From: Aldrovandia affinis
Lineage: Eukaryota; Chordata; Actinopteri; Notacanthiformes; Halosauridae
Assembly: GCA_029706075.1 (NCBI GenBank)
Contig: JAINUG010000020.1
Span: 1,503,625 to 1,567,624, forward strand
DNA length: 64,000 nt
Reading direction: 5' to 3'
Shown here piece after piece: positions 22,049-33,130 of the stretch. The notes below the pieces were generated by a model. That model had not been told where the DNA came from and did not search any database. It saw only the letters and a list, made by a program, of their open reading frames with translations. Within the stretch, counting starts at the first letter, position 1. Each line of letters starts with the position of its first letter. The position numbers and the translations under genes are program-made.

Positions 22049-22960
22049 CACTTCCGGTCAAAAGCTTTGGAACACCCCCATTTTCCAGTTTTTACTGAAA
22101 TTTAAGCAGTTCAATTCCAGTGAATAACCTGAAATGGTTAACCTAAAGGTAAGCGGTAAACTGCCAGTGGTTAAAAAAAAAGTTGGTTACCAAAAACTGA
22201 AAAAGAATGTACATTTCAGAGTTATAAAAAAAAGGCCCTTTTCAGGGAACAAGTAATGGGTTAACGTGGGTTAACAGTCACTCTGTGCAAGTCGCAGACT
22301 CTGGATCCAGAAAAAGAGCCCCAGACCAATCACGCTTCCTCCTCTATGTTTGACAGTTGGTGTCACACACTAAGGAACCATCCTTTCGCCTACTCGATGG
22401 CGTACAAAACCCTGCGTGATGAACCGATTTTCAAATTTAGATTAATCGGTCCATAAGACCTTCTTCCAGTCTTCAGTAGTCCACTGGTGGTGCTTCATGG
22501 CCCAGGCAAACCTCTTTTTCTTATTTTGCCATCTTAGAAATGTCTTTCTTACGGCCACTCGACCTGCCAAACCTGCAGCTCAAAGTATTCTCTTCACAGT
22601 TAAGACTGAGACTTCCTTACTTTGACCAGTTTTAAGCTGTGCTCGAAGCTGTTGTCCTGTGAGCCGCCTATCACGCAAGCTGTTGACTCTCAGAAACTTG
22701 TCTTCTGATTTTGTTGTGGCTTTGGGTCTGCCAGATCTCTTCCTGTCAGAGTTTCCTCCAGTTTCCAAGTGCCTTTTGATGGTGTAGGAAACTACTCACT
22801 GCCAAAAAAGTTACATTATTTTTCAGTTTTTGGTAACCTAAACTTTCGGCAGTTTACCACTTACCTTTGTACCATTTCAGGTTATTCACTGGACTTGAAC
22901 TGCTTAGATTTCAGTAAAAACTGGAAAATGGGGGTGTTCTAAAACTTTTGACCAGTAGTG
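22049..22960 (-). mobile_element. Tc1-like element (CACTACCGGTCAAAAG family), copy 1
   Basis: Inverted ends of the type CACTACCGGTCAAAAGTTTT are flanked by TA (22047-22048 and 22961-22962). The inner inverted parts, including GGTAAACTGCCAGTGG, extend past 150 bp. Relatives lie at 49694-49847 and 63580-64000. Confidence 0.85.
22270..22800 (-). pseudogene. Tc1 transposase N-terminal half, degraded
   Basis: The minus strand carries RKRSGRPKATTKSEDKFLRV (the GRPR-like hook) and RRLTGQQLRAQLK, followed by a frame-broken stretch to the VKHRGGSV motif near 22340. The second and third catalytic residues are missing. Confidence 0.75.
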
Positions 22961-25098
22961 TATGTCATGACAGTGATTTCCAACACAGACTGCTTTACAA
23001 AATGACACTGCACCATAGATGGCTGTACCATATGTGGCTCACCACTCAGCATATCAGTGGGGTTTTGTAATTTGTGATTTGATGGGGGTGGCCAGCATTT
23101 AGACTTTACGCTCACATACAGTTGATGTCTTCCTGTCGTACTGCAGCAAACTCAATGAGCCAAAAGGGAACGAGGCCCCTTCACCTCTATATGTTTCTGT
23201 GGCATGGGAAAGCATGCCCTTTCTTCTCCAGAATACAGGGTCTACAGATGCATGTTTAGGCAAGGATCTCATGCAGCCATTATGAGAAACATGTCTCCTA
23301 GGAATAATAATTTTTTTAATTCCGCTCCAAGAAACGACCTGGGTGAATTTGGTTTGCCTAAAGGAATGAGCCTGAAAGGCAAGTCGCAGAGAGAAGGGTT
23401 TCAGTGATTTAAAATGGCAGTTGGGGTTACAGATGACACTTTTAAATAGCCATTTATTGTTTGCCAGCTTGGTTGGCCATGTTACACCTTAGAATTCCAC
23501 CAAAGTTGCTGCCACAATATTTTATAATAAACAAAAAGTAGTACGTTTTTCAAAAATTCATATAAAGAAATCTTCCAACTCAACTTGGACATAATGCTAT
23601 AACTTGACCAAGTATGGAACCTACAGTTCCAAAGCCTTGGCATATTTCACATGGGTCATTCCATGCCAACTCAACCAACATTTTCTTTGCCTGACCCTCA
23701 CAAGATTTTACTAGGTTTTCAGGTATGCCAAAGATAAATTCGTGTAGACCCTGAATTGCACATTTAATCTTGAATTATTCAGCTTGGAATGTATGAAATG
23801 GAGATGATAAATTACAAGCACAAGTAGTGAAATAAAAATGAAAACGATACAGTACATATTTAGTTTATGCATCAGGAATAAAGCTTGAGCAAATACTAAT
23901 TTAAAAGTGTTGAACAGATATTCAGTTCATTTAGGCACTAATTTCACCCCATAGCAGTTCCCCATTCTTGCCAGAAGCTCACCTCCCCAGCAGGTGAAAG
24001 CTGGCCCGATAGTTAACCAGCCCTGGGCCGTGCCCCCGTCCATCTGCCTGAATAAATGCAAACAACCAGACGAGCAGCCTATACAGACAGCGGAAACCCC
24101 TGTACTACAAACAGATGAAGGATATTTATACCTCTCAACAGCTGCATAGCATGGTTACTGTTTCCTGTGCGTCTGCTTCAGGAGCAAGGGAGCTGGGGTG
24201 ATTAAAACACGATACAAAAATACTACCGAGGACATGGATGCAAACATTTAAAACATGTTTCAAACAGGAAACTAGCCGAATTAAACAGACCGCCATAAGT
24301 AATTTTAAACGTATTACATGAATGGACCCGGATTAATACTGCTGGTGGTAACGCTGCCCCTCCATCAGCAGTGGACGCGTGTTCCAGGGTGAGCCTTGAC
24401 TTAAAGCGGGTTGCTCTGTATTATGAATTTCAACATTAACATACAAACATGGTGTTAATTAATCCTGTCCTTGGAGCCAAGCAGGAATGTCTGCACAGGT
24501 GCATCAATCTCTAGGAAATTTTGTACAAAATCTTCAGGCTGGACAAGCAACACCACTAACCCACAAACACAAAAAGGAACAAACAATTGAAGATGTGTTC
24601 AAATTTACCAAACAGTGCAGGTGAGATAGTTGCTGCAGATTTTTCGTGTCAGTCATGAGTATCATCAGAGCTAAACCTGGTTCAGAAGTGTATTGACTAA
24701 AACAGATACAGGCAGCCTTTAGGCTATTGACAACAAGTGACTCTACACATAATTATATGGGGGAGAATAACAATGAATCAATTGCTGGATAATTAAAACA
24801 TATGCTTCTCATAGTCCTCACAGCAGACATGCCAGTTCAGTTAGATAGGTTGCAACAGTAACTGGTATATACAATTAGCAAAGAGGCAACATGTCATAAC
24901 AAAAAAAAGCAACTGATGAAACAACAGACTATCATGAAGGCATCTGCACATCTACACATACAACCATGAATACATCAGCAACAATACTCAACTGATATGT
25001 CTACCTGCTATTGTCAGAGGATAAACTGGATTATCAGTTATAGAGATCAAAAGGATCTTAATGTTAAAATGCTTATATATGTAACTACTGAAGAAATA
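22961..25098. other. Intergenic stretch upstream of calcrl
   Basis: I see no supported gene. GC-richer patches at 23960-24120 and 24330-24420 could be untranslated exons or a promoter of calcrl, but no splice sites or core elements are convincing. Confidence 0.4.
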
Positions 25099-25170
25099 CA
25101 GGTAATTGCCAAAATAAAGGAAACACCAACATAAAGTGTCTTAAGGCCTATACATGCTCGCGCGTCTGCG

Positions 25171-25242
25171 ACGCGACATCCTCTGCAACACGTCGCAGAG
25201 GTTGCGTTGATGTTGCAAAGGGTGTTGCAGAGGATGTCGCGT
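25171..25242. repeat. Perfect 21-bp stem with 30-nt loop
   Basis: Bases 25171-25191 are the exact reverse complement of 25222-25242 (ACGCGACATCCTCTGCAACAC and its complement, shown only once). Confidence 0.9.
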
Positions 25243-25374
25243 ACCTAGCACAAAAATCAAACTTGCAAAATGTCACGTAGATGTTGCACAGCATTGATTG
25301 GTTGGTTAGCGAATGGAGTCGGAGCTGTCATGGTCATAGTTAATCGAGCTAGTACATCATTTTTTTACATTTTA

Positions 25375-25430
25375 CATTTTAAGCATTTAGCAGATGCTTT
25401 TATCCAGAGCGACATCCAGATTAGGGGAGA
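25375..25430 (+). repeat. Interspersed fish repeat (ATTTAGCAGATGC motif), copy 1
   Basis: The stretch AAGCATTTAGCAGATGC, TTTTATCCAGAGCGAC recurs at 25868, 32686 and 57918. The family is not named here. Confidence 0.7.
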
Positions 25431-25859
25431 AAGATAAACGCAGCGATTTTTGAAATTCTGTGAAAGACAGAAAAAGACCATCCTTCATTTCCCTTAATAC
25501 ATTAACATTATTTTCAAGAGTCGTCTGCTGGTTCCTTTGTTCCACATGAATTTACTCTATTATTTTAATGCTATAAAGGTGAGTTGCTCGCACACAAGCT
25601 GCTTTCATGACCGGCGTACTTCCTTTTTTTCAAAAGTTTTAAAGTCTATTGTACTGACAGTACATTCAACTCGGAGATTCTGCAAACAACGAAGGATCGA
25701 CTGTGGTCTTCATGTAATTCTAAATTATATATTTAAGGTTGCAAATATCCAGATGTTTTTTGTTGTGCTTTAGATTACATATAAATGTAACATGTCACTA
25801 CAACACCTTAACGTGCAGAATATTCAACTAATAAAACAAAGAAAGAGCAGGGTGCATAT

Positions 25860-26000
25860 ACATTTTTTAAGCATATAGCAGATGCTCTTATCCAGAGCAA
25901 TTTACTAGATGTGCATTAATACATGGTAAGAACAATCATAGTTTGCACAAGAGATCAGTTAAATAATACAGCAATAGACATTGTTGTTGGCAGCTGCATA
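25860..26000 (+). repeat. Interspersed fish repeat (ATTTAGCAGATGC motif), copy 2
   Basis: Similar to 32670-32820, including the downstream AGAACAATCATAGT and AGAGATCAGT blocks. It is followed by a GCTA-rich run (26050-26075). Confidence 0.7.
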
Positions 26001-26540
26001 CCATACCTGTATATATCTATGTCAACGTTAGCTAAGCAAAACTATCGATATCTATCTAGCTAGCTAGCTAGCAACCTGGTATCACGGCCAAATAAAGCTC
26101 GCTAACAGTAGCTAACGATATAGATAGCTAGCATAATTTGTTCAACACGGTATAAAATGAACCAGCTTCAGGAAAGATTGGCTGAAGAAGTTTGAAGGTA
26201 GAGGGACGGAAAACGCTATCTCAGGCGCTGCCCAGAATCTACTATAAGTGTGCAGTTGGGTTGAGATCTGGTGACTGAGATGGCCATAGCATATGGTTTA
26301 TATTGGTTTCATGCTCATCAAACCATTCAGTGGCCACTCGTGCCCTGTGGACGGGGCATTGTCATCCTGCAAGAGGCAACTCCTGTCAGGATAGAAATCA
26401 CCATAGGATGAAGGTGATCATTCAGAATGGATTTATTGGCATTTACCTTGCCTCCTAAGGGGTTCAGTGGACCTAAACAATGGCAGGAGCCACCAGAACC
26501 CTTCATTTACTCGTGTTTACTTTATTTTGACAGATACCTG

Positions 26541-27054
26541 TATATCATACTGGTTGTAAATCATTACATTAATTATTAAAATGCATAAATATGCATAGAC
26601 ATCAATACGATAAGACCATGGTGAAGATATCCGATTTGTGAAATTCTTTTTAAAAATATGTATAAGAAAAAAATCACAAAGAACTCAGGAGTTAAAACAG
26701 AAGTAACATTGAATGTATTATCCTTAAAAGAAAACTATTTAATTAATCATTAAGGACTGATGGATGTATAGTTTTCAAATACGGAATCCAATGACACTCC
26801 AACTGTGATTTTATTTGGTCTATATTGCCCCCTCTCAGTGTAAGTCAATTCCATATAACTTTAGATCTGATAAATGAGCCGTGTGTGGCAACAACTGAAG
26901 AGAGATCTTTTCTCCTTATTGTGATAAGGGAGGTCACATCGAAACAAATAGGCTTTATTGTTAATATTTCAAGAGAGAAGGTTGAAGTCTATTGACCAGC
27001 CAGTATTTGAGGAGAGAGTGTTTTTTTATTATTGTGGTATATGAAATTGGATTG
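26541..27054. other. Intergenic, no feature seen
   Basis: AT-rich sequence with no supported coding or repeat structure. Confidence 0.5.
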
Positions 27055-27317
27055 TGTGAGGACCCCCCTTTTGAATATCGACTACGGACTGGATTACGGA
27101 ACTGAACTGGATTTTGGAATTGGATTACGGACATTGACCACGAGATAAGGATTGCGGACTTTGTGTGTTTGTATTCCCCTGAAGACCCCACCCTTTGTTT
27201 TGAGTTAGTTTAATAAATCATTGTTTTGTTTTTGGATACTGCCTCCTCTGTGTTCTTGAAGTTGCCTACGCCCTCTGCAAGGTCCGTGAGTGTCGCCCAA
27301 CCCCCGGGGACACCACA
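27055..27317 (+). mobile_element. Possible solo LTR fragment
   Basis: It begins TGTGAGGACCC and ends GGGGACACCACA, with TTTAATAAATC near 27208 and a run of GGATTACGGA-like units (27088-27135). There is no target duplication, so this is tentative. Confidence 0.35.
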
Positions 27318-28064
27318 ATAGTAACAATGGGTTATAAAATACATTTTAGTTAAGGTTAATTGATTGACTGGTTGTTATAAAAAATCCATATTACATTACA
27401 TATCTTAAATGGAACTTTAACATTTAATTTAAAATGAGTATTCTTGTTGTTATCAACGTTCAATGTTACAAACATTGGGCCGTTTTTAATTTGAAGTCTC
27501 AGTCTGTCCGCCATAGAGGACTCTCAATAAGACAGTAAATTGCGTCTTATTCCATATAATAAATCTACCAATCCTTTGTCTATCATTTATACCAGTATTT
27601 GTGATCCAATCTGTGTCTGTCACTCTCACTCCTTGCTGTGTTTGTGAAGAAGGGATCCACTATTTAAGTATAGAAAAGAAAAAAAGAGCTATGTGAATCA
27701 AAAAATGATGACAGTGCTTCAATAACGAGCAAGGGTAATGAGAATGGCATGGATTGATGTAACATGGTAGAGATTATAGGCTACTATGTACGAAAAAATA
27801 ACCAAATACAATTTTTTTTAATAAAGTTATAAATGTCTGAAACCCAATAATATGCGCATAGCCTAACCTTTTAACATTAACATTTATATTCGCAATATTG
27901 TATTTTAGATCCAACAAATCTGGTTAATTGTGGGATTTCAACACAATAAACAAGAGGCAATACAAATGAGAACAATAACATCCGATAATTTCAACAAGAA
28001 AAGAAAGTAAACTAGAATGATAAAGTAAACATACTGTACCAGGTATGTCGTACTTCAAGTTTTC
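27318..28064. other. Intergenic, no feature seen
   Basis: AT-rich sequence without supported genes or recognisable repeats. Confidence 0.5.
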
Positions 28065-28790
28065 CCATCACACCCTCACACCCATTCCAAACATAGGGCA
28101 GCCCAAACCCTCCTCAACCAATCCCCTAATACCCTCACAATAACCCGGTTCAGACAGTAGCGCAGTAGTAAGGCACCAAGATCCCACCCCCCAAAAGCAC
28201 CCCTCCTGCCGAATCCGAAACCTGAACACAGCGTGATCGCTCATGGAGGTATAAATGTAACAGACCTGGCTGACCCAGCCCAGAAGGTCCCCCCCACACC
28301 ACCCGTAATCGATACAACTCTGTTTTAAAGCCCCAGCCACCACCTGACGCCGGAAAAAAGCCCTCACCACCGTATGACCTCACTGCCAAAATTCCAAAGT
28401 CCAGCCACCCCCATAGAAGCCAGCAAAACCGTTCTTGCAGAGTCAGACCTAAAAACCATCCCATCCCCAACATCAGCCCTAGTCAGTGCAGTATTAAAAT
28501 CACCAACCACCAAACCCCCCTGCCCCGGCAACACTGCCCCCAGCCCCACAAAAAAACCCTGCTGATCCCTTTCCTCATTTGGAGTATACAGATTCAGGAG
28601 CTCCACCCTCCTCTTCTCCCATATCAGTAATACCTTGAGAACCCTCCCCTTCTTATGGACCAGCGAAGAAGCACACCCCGCCCCCTTCTTAATCAACACT
28701 GACACCCCACACCTCACCCCACCATCCCCACAAGCGCTAGAAGCCCCTCCACCCCTAGCGCTGCAACACCCGCTTGAGAGGATCCATGTT
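28065..28790 (-). pseudogene. Tx1/L1-type LINE endonuclease fragment
   Basis: The minus strand encodes GVSVLIKKGAG, LLNLYTPNEERDQQGFF, VVGDFNTAL (catalytic), and then after a frame change near 28365 a SCIDYGW-like region and SDHAVFRF. This is the apurinic endonuclease domain in Tx1-type spacing. A CXFGR-like tail follows and then it stops at 28068. The 5' and reverse transcriptase parts are absent. Confidence 0.75.
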
Positions 28791-28909
28791 TTTAACTCTT
28801 TTATTGCAATAATAAGCAATAAACAGACCAGTAGGAATGATGTTGATCCAATGATGGGTAAGATCCTCTGCATATAGGAGGGCAACCTAAGACAGGACAA
28901 CATTGTCAC

Positions 28910-29595
28910 TGGTCTGTGATGTATTAAAAAATTTGATTATAGCTTCAAACGCAAGTGTGCAGAAACAAGAAATCAGTTGGGAGGGGTGAGCAGTGGAAAA
29001 GTTCAAAAGCTAATCATTGCTGCTTCCCTTACAACAGCCCTCCTTTTTCCAATTCACAGCCCCAGTTCAAACAAGAACATTGCTTTCGTAAAATGTACTA
29101 GACCAATGATAAGGATTGTATAAATCAGTAGCATGCATATAATAATAATGATGGTCATGTGAGTTATGTATTTGTTATTCATTTCAAACTGCTGAAGAGT
29201 CTATGGGGAACTTTTTTTTCTGTACATGAGTGAGTGAGAAATAGCAAGATGGGAGGTTTGGCAATCTACCAAGAATAACACCCTGCGCCTCAGCTCCTGT
29301 CCAGATGTCCACGTATCAGTAAAATAGTAAATGCCTTTATGCTGCTTGCCTATCATTTTAACGTATAAATTGATACTGTTTTTGACTCTTCTTCAGTGCA
29401 AGTTTTGATATACCATTGGATTGTCAAGGCTGTGTACTCTTTCTGCTGCAGAAATAAAATAAATCCTATCTTACCAGAGATTCACCAGATCTTTGTCTCT
29501 TACTGTTTTATGTGGAGTGAAAAAAGTTCTCACTCCAAAAAAGCATGCACCTGTCTGTTATTTGCGACATTTGCCATTCTTCTTCCTTTTTTTTT
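28910..29595. other. Intergenic, no feature seen
   Basis: No supported gene or repeat. The sequence is AT-rich with short unrelated open frames. Confidence 0.5.
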
Positions 29596-29960
29596 ACATT
29601 TCAGATTTTTTCCCGTTTTTCTCCCAATTTGATTGCCAATTAAACCCTCTATTTGTTTCAATTCCCCACCCCCACGAGTCCATCGCCCGTCCTCCGGGAG
29701 CGAGACACACATTCCTGGTTGAGTGTTCCCGCCTCTTCCGAGATGGGAAGTCTTCCACAGACTCCTTAACCTTCTCCTCGACGGACTCGTGCCGGCTCTC
29801 CCTCCCCCCTCCCCCGGAGGCGGACAGCCAAATGCCACCTCCGATCAGACTGATGACCAGGGCCGGTCTGGTAGAGACACAGGTTTCGATCCGCGTCCCT
29901 GATGGGCAGCGCACACCACTCCGAAGCGTGGTGCGTTAGACCGCTGCGCCATCCGCCAGC
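29596..29960 (-). mobile_element. tRNA-derived SINE
   Basis: On the minus strand the head reads GGATGGCGCAGCGGTCTAA (A box) and then GGATCGAAACC (B box region), and it ends in CAATTTGGGAGAAAAACGGG. The same family occurs at 13206 and 60926. Confidence 0.8.
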
Positions 29961-29997
29961 CCCCTCTTCCTTTTTATTATTATTTTGTTTTTGTTAT

Positions 29998-30611
29998 GCA
30001 GGACCGTACTCCTCCCAGTCCACTAGGTACTGAAATCAGTGGTGCACATCCAGCAGCCGTCGGATGGTGTAAGCCAGGTGGCCGTCAACGACCCGGGCGG
30101 GTGGAGGGGGAACGGCTGGAGGGCACAGTGGACTGGAGGAAACAGGCTTTAACAGTGAGATGTGGAAGGTGGGGTGAATTTTCATGTGGGGTGGAAGTTG
30201 GAGTTTGATGGCAGAAGGATTGATGACCGAGTCTATTTCGAATGGACCGATGTATCTGGGTGTGAGCTTCTTAGATTCCATTTCTAAGGGGAGATCTTTA
30301 GAAAAGAGCCAAACCTTTTGAACAGGTTGGTGGTCGGGTGCTGGAGTTCGGTGGCGGTCGGCGAAGCGCCGGCTCTGGTCAGCGGAGCGGAGCAGGGCGG
30401 AGCGGGCAGTCTTCCAAATCCTATGGAGATGGGCCTGGACTGAGGGCACTGCAAGTTCCTCCTCCTGGGCTTTGCATGTTCCGAGATCACCCGCATAGCA
30501 CTCCGGCACAGGAACGTGAGGTTCTCTGGACTGGTGGGCTGGCTGGTACAGAGACGGTGCGGGCGCAGGAGGGTTAGACTGGATTCCTGGAGAAGACAGG
30601 TGAGTAGACAC
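29998..30611 (-). pseudogene. Integrase C-terminus and partial chromodomain
   Basis: The minus strand carries [18 protein letters not shown], the [11 protein letters not shown] module, [19 protein letters not shown] and [12 protein letters not shown], all features of the Gypsy integrase tail. Then comes a chromodomain start (YLVDWEEYGP) that is cut at 29998. A stop codon lies just before the chromodomain. Confidence 0.8.
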
Positions 30612-30619
30612 AAGGTCCA

Positions 30620-30761
30620 GTTAGTTCCCGATCCGGGTGACGTTGGCTGTAAGGTTCCGTAGCGCCTCCATCAGCTCCTGGAGAGCTAGGCTATGCTGGC
30701 CCACGAGGGCGCCCTAGTTTTCTATGGCTTTGCGGAAATTGTCTGTGTCTGCTGGGTCCAT
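30620..30761 (-). pseudogene. gag N-terminal fragment (chromodomain Gypsy)
   Basis: ATG at 30761 followed by DPADTDNFRKAIE and LQELMEALRNLTANV. This coiled start is typical of fish chromodomain Gypsy gag. One stop interrupts it near 30715. Confidence 0.65.
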
Positions 30762-30777
30762 GTTGGTCAGATCGTTC

Positions 30778-31348
30778 TGTTAGGATGACACAGAGCGGAC
30801 CCAAACGCAGACACAGACACTGAGTAAAGTAAAATATTTATTTATAACAAAGACTGGGGTAGGGAAGCGATGGTGAGAGCAGACGAGAGAGGCAGGCAGG
30901 ACAGGTAAGCGGGCAGGCAGGCAGGCGGGAAGCGGGCAGGCAGGTAGGCGGGTAGGCGAGGAGTGAACCTGGACACAGAGAGGGCGAATAAACATAAGAA
31001 AACAGGCAGAGATAATACAGCGGACAAAATCACGGTTTGGAAGGGTCTTGATGCGTGTAGCTACCACTGAAGCGGAGACAACGATCTGACGGTGAGTGGA
31101 TGAGAAACCAGGGTTGATATACACTGCAGGGCTGATGATAATTGATGACAGGTGTGCAGGCAGAGCAGGTGTCACAGATCCACGGTAATCAGGAGGGAGC
31201 CGGAGAATTCCGAGGAGGAAAGCTGCACCCACAACACACACGCACAAACACAAAACTGACAGGGAGAACAGGAACACAGGGGAAAGGGGAAAAGGGAAAA
31301 CACGAGGAAACACAAAAAATAAACAAAGTTACGGCCATGGCCGTAACA
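30778..31348 (-). repeat. 5' LTR of the chromodomain Gypsy element
   Basis: On the minus strand it runs from TGTTACGGCCATGG to GTCATCCTAACA, 571 bp, with TG and CA termini and the palindrome GTTACGGCCATGGCCGTAAC at its outer edge (31329-31346). It contains a GGCAGG-rich stretch (30890-30960). Confidence 0.65.
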
Positions 31349-32024
31349 GTATTCAAATGTGAGATGCATGCATTTCTTTCCTTTTATTATTATTTTTTGC
31401 CAGAAGAGAGGGCGCAAAGGAGCACACCGAATAGATTTTCCGCATAACAGACATTTCCTTCTTTGCTTCCTTCTTTGCTCCTATCCCATTCCAATGTACA
31501 GTAACCAAATTAGAGATGCATGCCGAGCTGCAAATAAACAGGATAATAAAGTCTAAAACAAAATAAAAAGGATCCCTGAAATAGGAAAGTGTCGGACAAG
31601 ACTGACATGCAATTTGCCATGCTGATACAGAAATAAACAGAGCAACACAATGTAGAACATTTTCTCGTTGACGGAGCTCTTGCACTCCCTTCTGGCCAAA
31701 GGGCCAAAAAGCTTTCAGCTCCTGGTATTCCCAGGCAGCCTCCCACCCAAGTACGAACCAGGGGCCTCATTTATAAAAAGTTGTGTAGAAACCATCCTAT
31801 ATTTGATCTAAGATCATTTCTGAAATGTGCGTAAGTGTGATTCAGAGAAACTGAACTTACGCACAAAAAAACGTGCGTACGCCAGTCCCCCAGATGTGAA
31901 ATCTATAAATCGCAAATGATCTTTAAATTGTGTGCAGGTGAATGGTTTTAGATCTCCGCCTTGTAAACGCCCCCTAATTAATATCATTAGCATATAAAGG
32001 AGCTCGAATCCAAACACAGAAAAA

Positions 32025-32215
32025 TAATTTTAGCGAGGCCGAAATCGAGGTCCTGTTGGCGGAGGTGCAGATGCGTGCAGGGACGCTGTTTGGGAGCCTT
32101 TCCAGTGGCTTTACCAGTACAACCAAGTACGTGGCCTGGCAGTCTGTAGCCCAGGCTGTGAACGAGGTGTGGGGGCAGCAAAGGTCCCTGAAGGACGTAA
32201 AGATTAAAACTGAGC
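32025..32215 (+). pseudogene. Harbinger Myb/SANT-like protein fragment
   Basis: The plus strand carries FSEAEIEVLLAEVQMRAGTL, then LFGSLSSGFTSTTKYVAWQ and VAQAVNEVWGQQRSLKDVK. This is the trihelix/Myb domain that Harbinger elements encode beside the transposase to guide it to the nucleus and the DNA. It is cut off before the third helix ends. Confidence 0.7.
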
Positions 32216-32287
32216 TCAAAATCTCTAATAACTCGTTCCCTTTTTATTGCGCGGTTAGCGATATCTTCGAGAAGTGACAATGCTGCC
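32216..32287 (-). pseudogene. Harbinger transposase N-terminal fragment
   Basis: The minus strand starts MAALSLLEDIANRAIKRERV, the usual first residues of a Harbinger nuclease. It then stops matching at the deletion junction near 32216. Confidence 0.6.
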
Positions 32288-32551
32288 ATTCTTCCTCTTG
32301 CAAACCACTGCATTATTGGACATTTTATAGCCTACAGATTGACCGAAATGTTTTACACGCGTGGAACCATAATATGTATTAAATACATTTCAAGGATGTG
32401 TCAATTATGCTAAATGGGGTAGTTTTGGAAAACCAATGTGTGTTTTTGTTTTGTTTTCCACAAGTAGCTTAGTTTATGTTGTTTTAATTTATTAATACAT
32501 TTATTGTGCAAACCATTACGTATAGCCTAAGCAATGTGTTAAATCAGGTAA

Positions 32552-32592
<41 letters not shown>

Positions 32593-32667
32593 ATAATAAT
32601 AATAATTATGACGAAACAATTAGGCAGCAGACAACATGTTGGCACTGTTAGATTTCCGAATACATTT

Positions 32668-33130
32668 TATATTACATTTACATTTTAAGCATTTAGCAGA
32701 CGCTCTTATCTAGAGCGACTTACAATATGTACATTAACGCATAGGAACAATCATAGTACGCGCAAGAGATCAGTGCAGTAATACAGCAATAGACCATTGC
32801 AGGTAGCTGCGTACCATACCTGTAACACTGGGAAGGAAAAGGTTAGTCTTTTAAAAAAAATAATTATGGAGTAAGCAGGGGTATATAGTGTTGAGCAAGT
32901 TGGCAGTGGTGATGACAATTAGCTAGATGTACAGAATTCAGTGGTAGTGGAGTCTGAAAAGGTGGGTTTTGAGTCTAGATCTCTTGCGGAAGATCGCAAG
33001 TAATTCTGCGGTCCTGACCGATTGCAGAAGGTAGGTCCACCAGCGAGGGGTCAGGACAGAGAAGAGACGAGACCGCGAATACCTGCAGTACTCCAACATT
33101 GCCACAAGGAAACGTGTGTACGCCAAGTTG
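32668..33130. repeat. Interspersed fish repeat (ATTTAGCAGACGC motif), copy 3
   Basis: TTTACATTTTAAGCATTTAG then CAGACGCTCTTATCTAGAGC, with the same downstream blocks as 25860-26000. The minus strand near 33010 carries a scrap like RKRSRLKTHLF. The family is unassigned. Confidence 0.6.

Larger units (their letters stand above)
25099..26540 (-). mobile_element. Tc1-like element (CAGGTAATTGCCAAAATAAAG family), interrupted
   Basis: The ends CAGGTAATTGCCAAAATAAA (25099) and its diverged complement (ending 26540) are flanked by TA. The minus strand from about 26420 to 26220 carries WPSQSPDLNPTAHL, the third catalytic region of a Tc1 transposase with Glu replaced (NPTAH). The interior, about 25140-26210, is foreign: a foldback at 25171-25242 and two copies of a fish repeat with ATTTAGCAGATGC. 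Confidence 0.65.
29998..31348 (-). mobile_element. Chromodomain Ty3/Gypsy element, internally deleted and 3'-truncated
   Basis: The order on the minus strand is: one LTR (31348-30778), a gag start at 30761, then a jump near 30615 to the integrase C-terminus and a partial chromodomain that ends at about 29998. The protease, reverse transcriptase, RNase H and integrase core are gone, and no second LTR is present. It is a different family from the 6-10 kb element. Confidence 0.75.
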
